Origin: DAOVQB01 sp023128935
GTDB taxonomy: Bacteria > Eisenbacteria > RBG-16-71-46 > CAIMUX01 > WJJG01
Assembly (NCBI GenBank): GCA_030628905.1
Contig: DAOVQB010000068.1
Location: 1-20,685 of the forward strand
Length of the DNA: 20,685 nucleotides
Reading direction: 5' to 3'
Position numbers and translations under genes: made by a program. The notes under the pieces were generated by a model. The model made no database searches, was not told the origin of the DNA, and saw nothing but the letters and a program-made list of their open reading frames with translations. This document shows positions 1 to 7,814 of this stretch, piece by piece. How positions within the stretch are numbered: the first letter of the stretch is position 1; every line of letters begins with the position of its first letter.

Positions 1-88
1 AACAGGCCACGGATTAGGGGTGACCGTCTCCCGACTGCCTTAGCAGCCCTTCCGACATGCTGCGCGAGACACCTAAGCTGCTGGGAGA

Positions 89-306
89 GTGACGATTACG
101 GGACTCAATTTGTGCATCTCGCGCACATCCGCGCGAAGTATGTTGGCGCGCGATCTGCGAGGGCTCGGACAGCCTGGTGCTTGTACACAATCATCCACCT
201 GGGGATTCGTCCCCGAGCGCGGATGCTCTCTCGGCATCACCGCCCGCCAGGTTGTGGGTTGCGACATCGTCTTGGCGGCGGGAATCCAAGAGAGCGCCCT
301 GATCAA
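89..306 (+). pseudogene. radC: Decayed RadC/JAB-domain remnant
   Basis: Reading from 126 in one frame gives HPREV (126-140), a few residues, then LVHNHPPGD (180-206) and PSAD. This is the signature order of the RadC JAB/JAMM domain (hPREv, HNHPSGD, PSxxD). The metal-site spacing is one residue short (S-x-D instead of S-x2-D). The frame upstream hits a stop at 90-92, and the fragment LGITARQVVGCDIVLA, which could match the RadC C-terminus, lies in a different frame. There is no N-terminal helix-hairpin-helix region in the window. RadC-family genes are common cargo of genomic islands; the domain resembles JAMM metalloproteases and its role is uncertain. I read this as a short relic with indels rather than a working gene. 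It ends about 230 bases before drmD. Confidence 0.7.
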
Positions 307-368
307 CCGGACCTGAAACGACGATCCGGCCAATTCACGTTCAGTCCGCCGGCAAGCCAGCAAAGAAG

Positions 369-380
369 CGCGATATCGCG
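369..380. promoter_or_regulatory. 12-bp perfect palindrome, candidate operator
   Basis: CGCGATATCGCG is its own reverse complement. It sits about 160 bases before the drmD start and 11 bases upstream of the candidate -35 box. A dyad of this size could bind a dimeric regulator, but in G+C-rich DNA such a short palindrome can also occur by chance. No regulator gene is present in the window. Confidence 0.25.
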
Positions 381-390
381 ACGCAATTCA

Positions 391-419
391 TTGCACTCGG
401 GATTTCATCTCTGTACGAT
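391..419 (+). promoter_or_regulatory. Weak sigma70-like promoter candidate for the DISARM operon
   Basis: TTGCAC at 391-396 and TACGAT at 414-419 are 17 bases apart. The -35 matches consensus at only three of six positions and the -10 at four of six. Position ahead of the operon and correct spacing are the main support. A different sigma factor or a promoter further upstream is equally possible. Confidence 0.25.
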
Positions 420-453
420 TTCGCGGGAGTTCGAGTGAGCCCGAGACCGTCCT

Positions 454-473
454 ACAGGGTGCTAACAGGCTGC
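454..473 (+). repeat. Tandem direct repeat with 11-bp period
   Basis: ACAGGGTGC (454-462) and ACAGGCTGC (465-473) differ at one position. They start 11 bases apart, so they would face the same side of the helix. They lie between the promoter candidate and the drmD start, where a repressor or activator could bind. The function is inferred from position only. Confidence 0.3.
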
Positions 474-524
474 AGGTAAGTATGTCCATGCTTCGCCTTT
501 GGCCCGTCGATTCCACTTGGAATC

Positions 525-530
525 AAGGAG
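525..530 (+). promoter_or_regulatory. Shine-Dalgarno that sets the drmD start
   Basis: AAGGAG lies 10 bases before GTG 541. Neither the in-frame TTG at 499 nor the ATG at 571 has a comparable purine-rich site, so GTG 541 is the best supported start. Confidence 0.6.
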
Positions 531-540
531 TGCGCTCCCG

Positions 541-3500
541 GTGAGTACCAGAATTGCCACAACGCTCTCCATGCCAAGTCGCCCCCCCGACGTCGGCGAA
601 CTCGTCCAAGTCCGCTCCCGTCGATGGCTGGTCGAAGAGGTCGCCCACCCCGAGCAGCCCGGGACCTGCCCCGTCGTGCACTTGGCCTGTGCCGATGACG
701 ACGCCCAAGGCCAGCTTCTCCAGGTCTACTGGGACTACGAATCCGACCGCCGGATCCTGGAGGAGGAGGGTTGGAAGGACCTTGCCTCGAGGGGCTTCGA
801 TCCACCCAGGCACTTCGGCGCGTTTCTCCACACCCTCCGTTGGAATTGCATCACTGCCACCGACCCGAACCTCTTCCAGGCGCCGTTTCGTGCTGGGATC
901 AAGATCGATGCCTACCAGATGGAACCGCTCCGCAAAGCTCTCCGTCTGCCTCGCGTGAGCCTCTTTGTCGCCGACGACACCGGCCTCGGCAAGACCATTG
1001 AGGCTGGCCTGATCGCCCGCGAACTGCTGATGCGCAAGAAATGCAAGACCATCGTCGTCTCGGCACCTCCGTCAGTACTCGAGCAGTGGAAGGCGGAGCT
1101 TGAAGAGCGCTTCGGGCTCGTCTTCGAGATCCTTGATCGAGCCTACCTGGCGAGGGTCCGCCGCGAGCGAGGTTTTGGGGTGAACCCCTGGCGCACGCAC
1201 AGCCGTTTTCTCATCTCTCACAATCTGTTGATCGACCCTGTTTACGCCGATCCGATGCGCGAGTGGCTTGGGGACATGTTGCCGGGAAGCCTACTCATTC
1301 TCGACGAGGCACACCACGCGGCTCCCTCGAGCGGGGGGCGCTATGGGATAGAGACGAAGTTCACCCGCGCTATACGCGACCTCTGTGGCCGCTTCGAGCA
1401 CCGGCTATTTCTGTCCGCAACTCCGCACAATGGCCACTCCAACAGTTTCTCAACCTTGCTCGAGCTTCTTGATCCCTATCGCTTCACCCGCGGTGTAAAG
1501 GTGCGCAAGACCGCGCTAGAGGAGGTCATGGTCCGCCGTCTCAAGGAGGACATCCGGGCGATTCAGGGCGGCTTCCCGCTGCGCATCGTCGAGCGCGTGG
1601 TCATAGACGGCTTACCCGAGGACGCGCCGGAGCTCGAGCTCTCGCGCCTGCTCGACGAATACCGCACGACCCGCGATGAGCGTTTCGCGAGCACGACGAA
1701 ACGGGCACAGGCCGCGGCCGGTCTGCTCGTCGTTGGCCTGCAGCAACGGCTGCTCTCATCCATCGAGGCGTTCGCCCGCAGCTTGAAGGTGCATCGCAAG
1801 ACGGTGGAGCGACAGTGGGAGAGGGCCCGTGAAGACTTGCCGCAGCCAGGCAAGACGGTTGGCGACACGAAATCAACCAGCCTCGAAGTTGAGCTCCTGA
1901 CCAGTTCACCCGGCGCCGACGACGAACACTCCGCATGGACGGACGAAGAGCTCGAGACGGCCGAGGACGCGCAGATCGAAGCCGCCACCGCCCTAGCTGA
2001 AGCGGAGACCCCCAGGGACACCACTGCGGAGGAGTTCTGGCGCCACGAGCAGAAGCTCCTCGACAGAATGCAGGAGGTCGCCGAGCATAGCCGGCACATC
2101 CCCGACGCGAAGACACGTGTCCTCGTCGACTGGATCCGCGAACACCTATGCCCCGGCTTGCCGCCGTTCGGTAAGAGCACGAAGGGTGAACCTCCGAAGT
2201 GGAACAACCGGCGAGTACTTATCTTCACAGAGAACCGTGAGGGTACGAAGCGCTACCTCAAGGCAATCATCGAGGAGGTCATCGAGGGCAGCGATTGCGC
2301 AGACGATCGCATCGAGGTCATCGATGGACTTACGAGTTCGACTCGCCGCAAAGAAATCCAGCGCCGCTTCAACACCGACCCCGCGAAGGACCCGCTGCGC
2401 ATCCTACTGGCCACTGACGCGGCTCGCGAAGGTCTCAACTTCCAGGCGCACTGCACGGACCTCTTCCACTTCGATCTGCCCTGGAATCCCGGCCGGATCG
2501 AGCAGCGCAATGGACGTATCGACCGCAAGCTCCAGCCGGCCGATGAGGTTCGCTGCCACTACTTCGTCTTGCCGCAGCGCATGGAGGACCGCGTCCTCGA
2601 AGTGCTCGTCAGGAAGACCGAGAGGATCCGGAAGGAGCTCGGCAGCTTATCCAAGGTCATCGACGATGATATCGAGCGCCGCCTGACCCGGAACGGCATC
2701 CGCCACTGCGACGCCGAGCAGCAGGCTCGCGAGATTGAGGCAGCCGACCTTGATGCTGAGCGCAAGCGCGTCACCGCGGAGGAGCTGGAGCCCGCCCGTG
2801 AGCGCCAGGAGGACCTGAAGGCGCAGATCGAGCGCTGCCGGACGCTGCTGGAGCGTTCTCGCACTTGGGTGGGTTTCCACGCCGCACCGTTCCGCGACGC
2901 GCTCTCCTGCTCGCTCGATATACTCGGCGCGGAGCCGCTGACTGAGACCACCGACGAGCAGCGCCGACGGGTCTGGACCTTCCCGCCGCTCGACCGCCGC
3001 GCCGAGACCGATCCGAGCTGGGCTGCCACCCTCGACACGCTCCGTGCCCCGCGCGGACCCAAGCAGAAGCTCGCCGAGTGGCGGCGGGAGGCGCCGATCC
3101 GCCCGGTGGTCTTCGAGGACACCGGGGTCCTGAGCACTGACACCGTGCACCTGCACCTTGAGCAACGGGTCGTTCAGCGTCTGCTGGCGCGCTTCCGCAC
3201 CCAGGGCTTCGTTCACCACGACCTCTCGCGCGCCTGCCTGACGCAGGTCGGAGATTCGATCCCGCGCGTCCTCCTCCTGGGCCGCCTCTCGCTTTACGGT
3301 CGCGGTGCCGAACGGCTCCACGAGGAGATCGTCCCGCTGGCGGCGCGGTGGATCGAGCCATCGCGGCGCAAGGGGTCACTATCTGCCTACGCTGTCGAGG
3401 CCGAGACCAAGACGCTCGACCTGCTCGACCAGGCACTCGGCCGAGAGGGCGCGCGAACCCCGAGCCCAGAGATCGAGCGTAAGCTCTTGGACGCTGCCGC

Positions 3501-3876
3501 TGGCGATATCGAGGAACTGCTGCCGCAGCTTGAGCCGCGCGCGGAGGAGCTTGCGGCTCGTGCCATCGAGAAGCTGCGCACGCGCGGCGAGCGTGAGGCC
3601 CGGGATCTGCGCGAGACTCTCGAGCAGCAGCGTAAACGCGTGATAGAGCGATTGGCCAAGCACAAAGAGGACTTGGCAAAGCCGGGCTTGCCCTTTCACT
3701 TCAATGAGGAGGAGAAACGCCAGCTTGAGTCCGATAGCCGCGCCTGGCGACGTCGCCTCGAGCAGTTCGACCGCGATCTTGCCACCGAGCCCGATCGCAT
3801 CCGGGAATTCTACGAGGTCCGCGCACGGCGCGTTGAACCGGTTGGCCTCGTTTACCTCTGGCCGGAGACGAACTGA
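541..3876 (+). CDS. drmD: DrmD, SNF2-family helicase of class 1 DISARM
   Basis: This is a 1111-aa superfamily 2 DNA-dependent ATPase, the class 1-specific helicase of DISARM. Lobe 1 has Walker A (TGLGKT, 147-152), the DEAH box (255-258) and SATPHNGH (292-299). Lobe 2 has ATDAAREGLNFQ (624-635) and motif VI QRNGRIDR (655-662). An acidic, charged insert of about 150 residues separates the lobes. Two long charged, probably coiled-coil stretches follow, and the protein ends with REFYEVRARRVEPVGLVYLW, which I recognise as typical of DrmD. The GTG start at 541 has a good Shine-Dalgarno; TTG 499 or ATG 571 would add or remove a few residues. A run of seven C (582-588) lies early in the gene. The stop overlaps the next start as TGATG. 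DrmD is thought to act on incoming DNA with the DrmA/DrmB core; its exact step is not known. The identification is firm. Confidence 0.93.
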   Translation: MSTRIATTLSMPSRPPDVGELVQVRSRRWLVEEVAHPEQPGTCPVVHLACADDDAQGQLLQVYWDYESDRRILEEEGWKDLASRGFDPPRHFGAFLHTLRWNCITATDPNLFQAPFRAGIKIDAYQMEPLRKALRLPRVSLFVADDTGLGKTIEAGLIARELLMRKKCKTIVVSAPPSVLEQWKAELEERFGLVFEILDRAYLARVRRERGFGVNPWRTHSRFLISHNLLIDPVYADPMREWLGDMLPGSLLILDEAHHAAPSSGGRYGIETKFTRAIRDLCGRFEHRLFLSATPHNGHSNSFSTLLELLDPYRFTRGVKVRKTALEEVMVRRLKEDIRAIQGGFPLRIVERVVIDGLPEDAPELELSRLLDEYRTTRDERFASTTKRAQAAAGLLVVGLQQRLLSSIEAFARSLKVHRKTVERQWERAREDLPQPGKTVGDTKSTSLEVELLTSSPGADDEHSAWTDEELETAEDAQIEAATALAEAETPRDTTAEEFWRHEQKLLDRMQEVAEHSRHIPDAKTRVLVDWIREHLCPGLPPFGKSTKGEPPKWNNRRVLIFTENREGTKRYLKAIIEEVIEGSDCADDRIEVIDGLTSSTRRKEIQRRFNTDPAKDPLRILLATDAAREGLNFQAHCTDLFHFDLPWNPGRIEQRNGRIDRKLQPADEVRCHYFVLPQRMEDRVLEVLVRKTERIRKELGSLSKVIDDDIERRLTRNGIRHCDAEQQAREIEAADLDAERKRVTAEELEPARERQEDLKAQIERCRTLLERSRTWVGFHAAPFRDALSCSLDILGAEPLTETTDEQRRRVWTFPPLDRRAETDPSWAATLDTLRAPRGPKQKLAEWRREAPIRPVVFEDTGVLSTDTVHLHLEQRVVQRLLARFRTQGFVHHDLSRACLTQVGDSIPRVLLLGRLSLYGRGAERLHEEIVPLAARWIEPSRRKGSLSAYAVEAETKTLDLLDQALGREGARTPSPEIERKLLDAAAGDIEELLPQLEPRAEELAARAIEKLRTRGEREARDLRETLEQQRKRVIERLAKHKEDLAKPGLPFHFNEEEKRQLESDSRAWRRRLEQFDRDLATEPDRIREFYEVRARRVEPVGLVYLWPETN

Positions 3877-6800
3877 TGGCGAAGCTCGATCCCGCAATTC
3901 TGGCCCATCTCGAGTGGCTCGGCTTCGTCCAGCCAACCGGCCTGGTGGTCTCCGCGCCGGCGCTCGTGCGTGCGGGCGCAATCCTTGGCCGCCGCGATGC
4001 CGAAGGCCAACGCCTCCTGCGTGCCTGCATCGAGGAGCGGGTCTTCGATCCGAAAGAAGGCCCGACGCCCTGGATACCGCACTTCCGTGTCTTCGCCGAG
4101 CAGGTTCTGGGCTGGAGCTTCTCGCCCAAGGGCTACGCTGGTACCGCGGAGGCGCCGGTCCCGGCTGAGCTGGAGGTGCCATTACCCGAGTACAGCGAGA
4201 CGCTGCGACCTGACTTCGCCGTTCGCGAGCTCGAGTCGAAGGATGGTGCGTCGCCCTGGCAGCTTCTTGTCCGCGTGCTCGAGCCTGGCGAGGATTTCGA
4301 TCGCGCCGTGCGCGGGAAGGGCGGCCTCGAGGCCTCGGCCCATGGCCGCATGGAGCGGCTCCTCCGTCGAACCGGCGTGCACGTGGGGCTCATCTTCAAC
4401 GGCCGAGCGCTGCGCCTTCTGTCCGCACCGCGCGGCGAGAGCTCGGGCTGGCTTGACTTCCGCGTTACCGACATGGTGCAGACCGCGGGCCGGCCGGTAT
4501 CGACGGCACTACGTCTGCTACTCGGTCAGACGCGTCTTCTAAGCCTGCCGCGTGCAAAACGTCTTGCCGCGCTGCTCGAGGACAGCCGCAAGTTCCAGAA
4601 CGAGGTTTCCGAACGCCTCGCCGAGCAGGTCCTGCACGCCCTCTATGAGCTGTTGCGAGGATTCCAGGCCGCGCACGATGCCTCGAAGGGTGAGTTGTTA
4701 CACCAACCCCTTGCCGAGCATCCCGACGAGGTTTACCGCGCGCTTCTCACCGTCCTTCTGCGGCTCGTCTTTCTGCTGTACGCCGAGGAGCGGGACATGC
4801 TGCCGGGGGACGAGACCTTCGTGCGCTACTACTCGCTTGCGGGTCTCTACGATCGGCTGCGCGAAGACGCCGCTCTCTTCCCGGATACAATGGACCAGCG
4901 CTACGGCGCCTGGGCTCAGCTTCTGGTGCTCTTTCGCATGATCCACGACGGCGCCGACTGCGGCGCGATGCGGTTGCCAAAGCGCCACGGCGTTCTGTTT
5001 GATCCCGACCGCTTCAAGTTCCTTGAGGGCCGGCTGGCCGAGGGTGCGCGCCAGATCCATGAGCGGATCGAGGCGCCACTCGTGCCCGACGGCACGATCT
5101 ATAGGGCGCTCGAGAAGCTTCTCGTTCTCGATGGCGAGCGCATCTCGTACCGGGCACTCGATGTGGAACAGATCGGTTCGGTCTACGAGACGATCATGGG
5201 TTTTCGCCTAGAGACCGCGACCGGCCGCTCGGCGGCGATCAAGGCGGCGAAGAAGCACGGCGCGCCGTCCACGGTGGACCTCGAGGCGTTGCTCGAAGAG
5301 CCTGCGGCCAAGCGCAAGAAGTGGATCCAGGACCACGCCGACCGCAAGCTCACTGACCGGGTTCACAAGGCGGTCAAGGAGGCCGCCACCCTCGATGAGC
5401 TGCATGCGGCACTCGAGCCCGTCCTCGACAAGGACGCCACGCCCGATCTCGTGCCAGAGGGCGCGATGGTGCTCCAGCCTAGCGAGGAGCGCCGACGTTC
5501 TGGCTCGCACTACACTCCGCGGGCGCTCACTGAGCCGATCGTGCGTACGACGCTCGAGCCGATCCTTGCGCGCCTGCGTGGCGAGGATGGCCGTCCGCCG
5601 GAGCCTGCGCAGATCCTCGACCTCAAGGTCTGCGACCCGGCAATGGGCTCAGGCGCGTTCCTGGTCGAGGCCTGCCGCCAGCTTGGTGACGCGCTGATCG
5701 AAGCCTGGCACGCCCACGACGCCGTGCCCGCGATTCCGGCCGACGAGGACGAGGTGGTCTTCGCCCGCCGACTGATCGCGCAGCGCTGCCTCTACGGGGT
5801 GGACAAGAACCCGGTGGCGGTGGATCTCGCCAAGGTTTCGCTGTGGCTGGTGACCCTGGCGAAGGATCATGCCCTAACTTTTGTAGATCACGCGCTGCGG
5901 CACGGGGACTCCCTGGTTGGGCTTTCGCGGAAGCAGATCGAGGCCTTCCACTGGGATCCGGACGCACCGCGTTTCCAGGCGGGATTCGAGACGATGCAGG
6001 TGCGCGAGCAGGTAAGGAAAGTCGCCGACTTGCGCCAGCGGATCCGCCAGGCTGGCGCAGAGGTTTCCAGCTGGGTGCTGCGTGACCTTTGGGACGAGGC
6101 GCAGTTTGAGTTGGGGAAGGTGCGCTTGTTTGGCGACCTAGCAATCGCCGCCCTCTTCGAGGTCATCAAGCCCAAGGAACGGGAGGTGAAACGCGGCGAG
6201 TACGCAAATGCAGTCGTCAGTGGTGAGGCTGAATGTTACAGAGCGTGGCTCGAAGAATGGCGGTACACCGATCGGCCGCTTGCACCGTTCCACTGGGAGA
6301 TCGAGTTTCCGGAGGTGTTTGAGCTGGAGAACCCGGGGTTCGATGCAATCGTAGGTAATCCTCCATTCTTGGGTGGACGCAAATTGTCCACCGCGTTTGG
6401 TCGGCCCTACGCGGAAGCGATTCGAGCGCTAGTCCTGAACGTGAAGGGTAGCGTGAATCTAGTCGGCTACTTCCTCGTTCTCTTCGGCCTACGCACGCGA
6501 GAACAGGGCCATTTCGGCCTCGTCGCTACCAGCAGCATAGTGGAGGGCGAGACCCGTTCGACTACCTTGCGGCCGATGCTCTTGAGCCGATACTCGATCA
6601 TCTGGGCTCGGAGCAAAGCACCGTGGCCGGGCCAGGCCGGCGTACATATCGTTCAACTTTCCATGAAGAAGGGACAGGCAGCTGAGCCTTTCTCGCTCGA
6701 TGGACAGGCAGTTGACTGCATCAACTCACGACTCGAGTGCTGCGCGGAACCGCCAGATCCTGTGCCTCTTGTCGCGAATAAGTCGCTTCATTCGGATGGA

Positions 6801-7814
6801 GTGAAGGTCCAGGGAATCGGGTTTGTTCTATCTGATAAGGAAGCCAAAGAGCTAGTCCTGAAAGACAAACGTAGTTCAGCCGTCGTTTGGCGATACGTGA
6901 CGGGCGACGACCTGAACTCGCTCCCGCACCCAAACGGGTCCAGATGGATAATCAACTTCTGGGACATGAGTGAGAGCGAAGCACGAGTATTCGTCGAACC
7001 GTTTCGAATTGTCGAAGAACGGGTCAAGCCGTATCGCGATAGTCTCACTCGCCAGGTTCACGAACCGTGTTTCTGGAAATTCTGGGATCGCCGGGAAGAT
7101 TTCTTTTCTCGATGCTCGCGACTACAGCACGTAGTCGTCATGTCGAAGCTATCGAAATACCGCGCGGTCACCTTTGGGCCTGTCAGGAACATCTACTCCG
7201 AGAAGGTGAAGGTCTTCGCTAGCGATGATGCCGCACTCTTCGGAATTCTGCAGTCTCAAGCACACGACTCTTGGAGCCTTCGCGAAGGGGCTACAACAGG
7301 CGAAACGCCTGCCTACTCGGGGACGAAGTGCTTTGGCACATTCCCACTGCCGTTGGGATCCACCTACAGCACGCTTCGTGGGACGGCGACAGAGTGCTAT
7401 GAGCATAGGGAGGCCTATCGCAGGGCGCACGCTGTCGGTCTTACGGAGTCTTACAACCGCTTCCACGATCCCGACGAACGCGACCCGGTGATCGATAGGC
7501 TGCGCGAACTGCACGCCGCTATGGACCGCGCCGTGCTCGATGCCTATGGCTGGAGCGACATCCCGACCGACTGCGAGTTCCTTCTCGACTATGAGATCGA
7601 CGAGGAGGATGCAGGCTCGCGTCGCAAGAAGCCCTGGCGCTACCGCTGGCCCGACCCAGTGCGCGACGAGGTGCTGGCGCGGCTCCTAGAACTCAACGCC
7701 GAACGCGCCCGCGAAGAGGCGCGCTCTGGGGTGGCAAAGACGAAGAAGCGCAGCGGCAAGGGCAGGACAAAGCGCGGCGCGAATACCTCACACACGGGAG
7801 ACCTTTTCTCATGA
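3876..7814 (+). CDS. drmMI: DrmMI, N6-adenine DNA methyltransferase of class 1 DISARM
   Basis: This 1312-aa gamma-type adenine methyltransferase is the modification subunit of class 1 DISARM. It uses S-adenosylmethionine to methylate host DNA so that the system spares it. Seen in the protein: GSHYTP (543-548, motif X region), the SAM-binding motif I DPAMGSGAF (587-595) and catalytic motif IV NPPF (828-831). The first 540 residues look like the N-terminus of type IIG enzymes and PglX, including RLVFLLYAEERDML. A nuclease-like PDF (112-114) is followed by LLVRV (130-134) where ExK would be expected, so this domain is probably not catalytic. Residues from about 760 to 1200 should hold target recognition and are encoded by less G+C-rich DNA. 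The tail is lysine- and arginine-rich. GGAGA at 3864-3868 precedes the ATG, which overlaps the drmD stop by one base. Confidence 0.93.
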   Translation: MAKLDPAILAHLEWLGFVQPTGLVVSAPALVRAGAILGRRDAEGQRLLRACIEERVFDPKEGPTPWIPHFRVFAEQVLGWSFSPKGYAGTAEAPVPAELEVPLPEYSETLRPDFAVRELESKDGASPWQLLVRVLEPGEDFDRAVRGKGGLEASAHGRMERLLRRTGVHVGLIFNGRALRLLSAPRGESSGWLDFRVTDMVQTAGRPVSTALRLLLGQTRLLSLPRAKRLAALLEDSRKFQNEVSERLAEQVLHALYELLRGFQAAHDASKGELLHQPLAEHPDEVYRALLTVLLRLVFLLYAEERDMLPGDETFVRYYSLAGLYDRLREDAALFPDTMDQRYGAWAQLLVLFRMIHDGADCGAMRLPKRHGVLFDPDRFKFLEGRLAEGARQIHERIEAPLVPDGTIYRALEKLLVLDGERISYRALDVEQIGSVYETIMGFRLETATGRSAAIKAAKKHGAPSTVDLEALLEEPAAKRKKWIQDHADRKLTDRVHKAVKEAATLDELHAALEPVLDKDATPDLVPEGAMVLQPSEERRRSGSHYTPRALTEPIVRTTLEPILARLRGEDGRPPEPAQILDLKVCDPAMGSGAFLVEACRQLGDALIEAWHAHDAVPAIPADEDEVVFARRLIAQRCLYGVDKNPVAVDLAKVSLWLVTLAKDHALTFVDHALRHGDSLVGLSRKQIEAFHWDPDAPRFQAGFETMQVREQVRKVADLRQRIRQAGAEVSSWVLRDLWDEAQFELGKVRLFGDLAIAALFEVIKPKEREVKRGEYANAVVSGEAECYRAWLEEWRYTDRPLAPFHWEIEFPEVFELENPGFDAIVGNPPFLGGRKLSTAFGRPYAEAIRALVLNVKGSVNLVGYFLVLFGLRTREQGHFGLVATSSIVEGETRSTTLRPMLLSRYSIIWARSKAPWPGQAGVHIVQLSMKKGQAAEPFSLDGQAVDCINSRLECCAEPPDPVPLVANKSLHSDGVKVQGIGFVLSDKEAKELVLKDKRSSAVVWRYVTGDDLNSLPHPNGSRWIINFWDMSESEARVFVEPFRIVEERVKPYRDSLTRQVHEPCFWKFWDRREDFFSRCSRLQHVVVMSKLSKYRAVTFGPVRNIYSEKVKVFASDDAALFGILQSQAHDSWSLREGATTGETPAYSGTKCFGTFPLPLGSTYSTLRGTATECYEHREAYRRAHAVGLTESYNRFHDPDERDPVIDRLRELHAAMDRAVLDAYGWSDIPTDCEFLLDYEIDEEDAGSRRKKPWRYRWPDPVRDEVLARLLELNAERAREEARSGVAKTKKRSGKGRTKRGANTSHTGDLFS

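Larger units (their letters stand above)
307..540 (+). promoter_or_regulatory. Gene-free leader of the DISARM operon
   Basis: This stretch between the radC relic and drmD has no credible gene on either strand. It holds the palindrome, the promoter candidate, the direct repeats and the ribosome binding site listed separately. As the only sizeable gap upstream of a six-gene co-directional run, it is the natural place for the operon promoter and its control. Confidence 0.5.
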
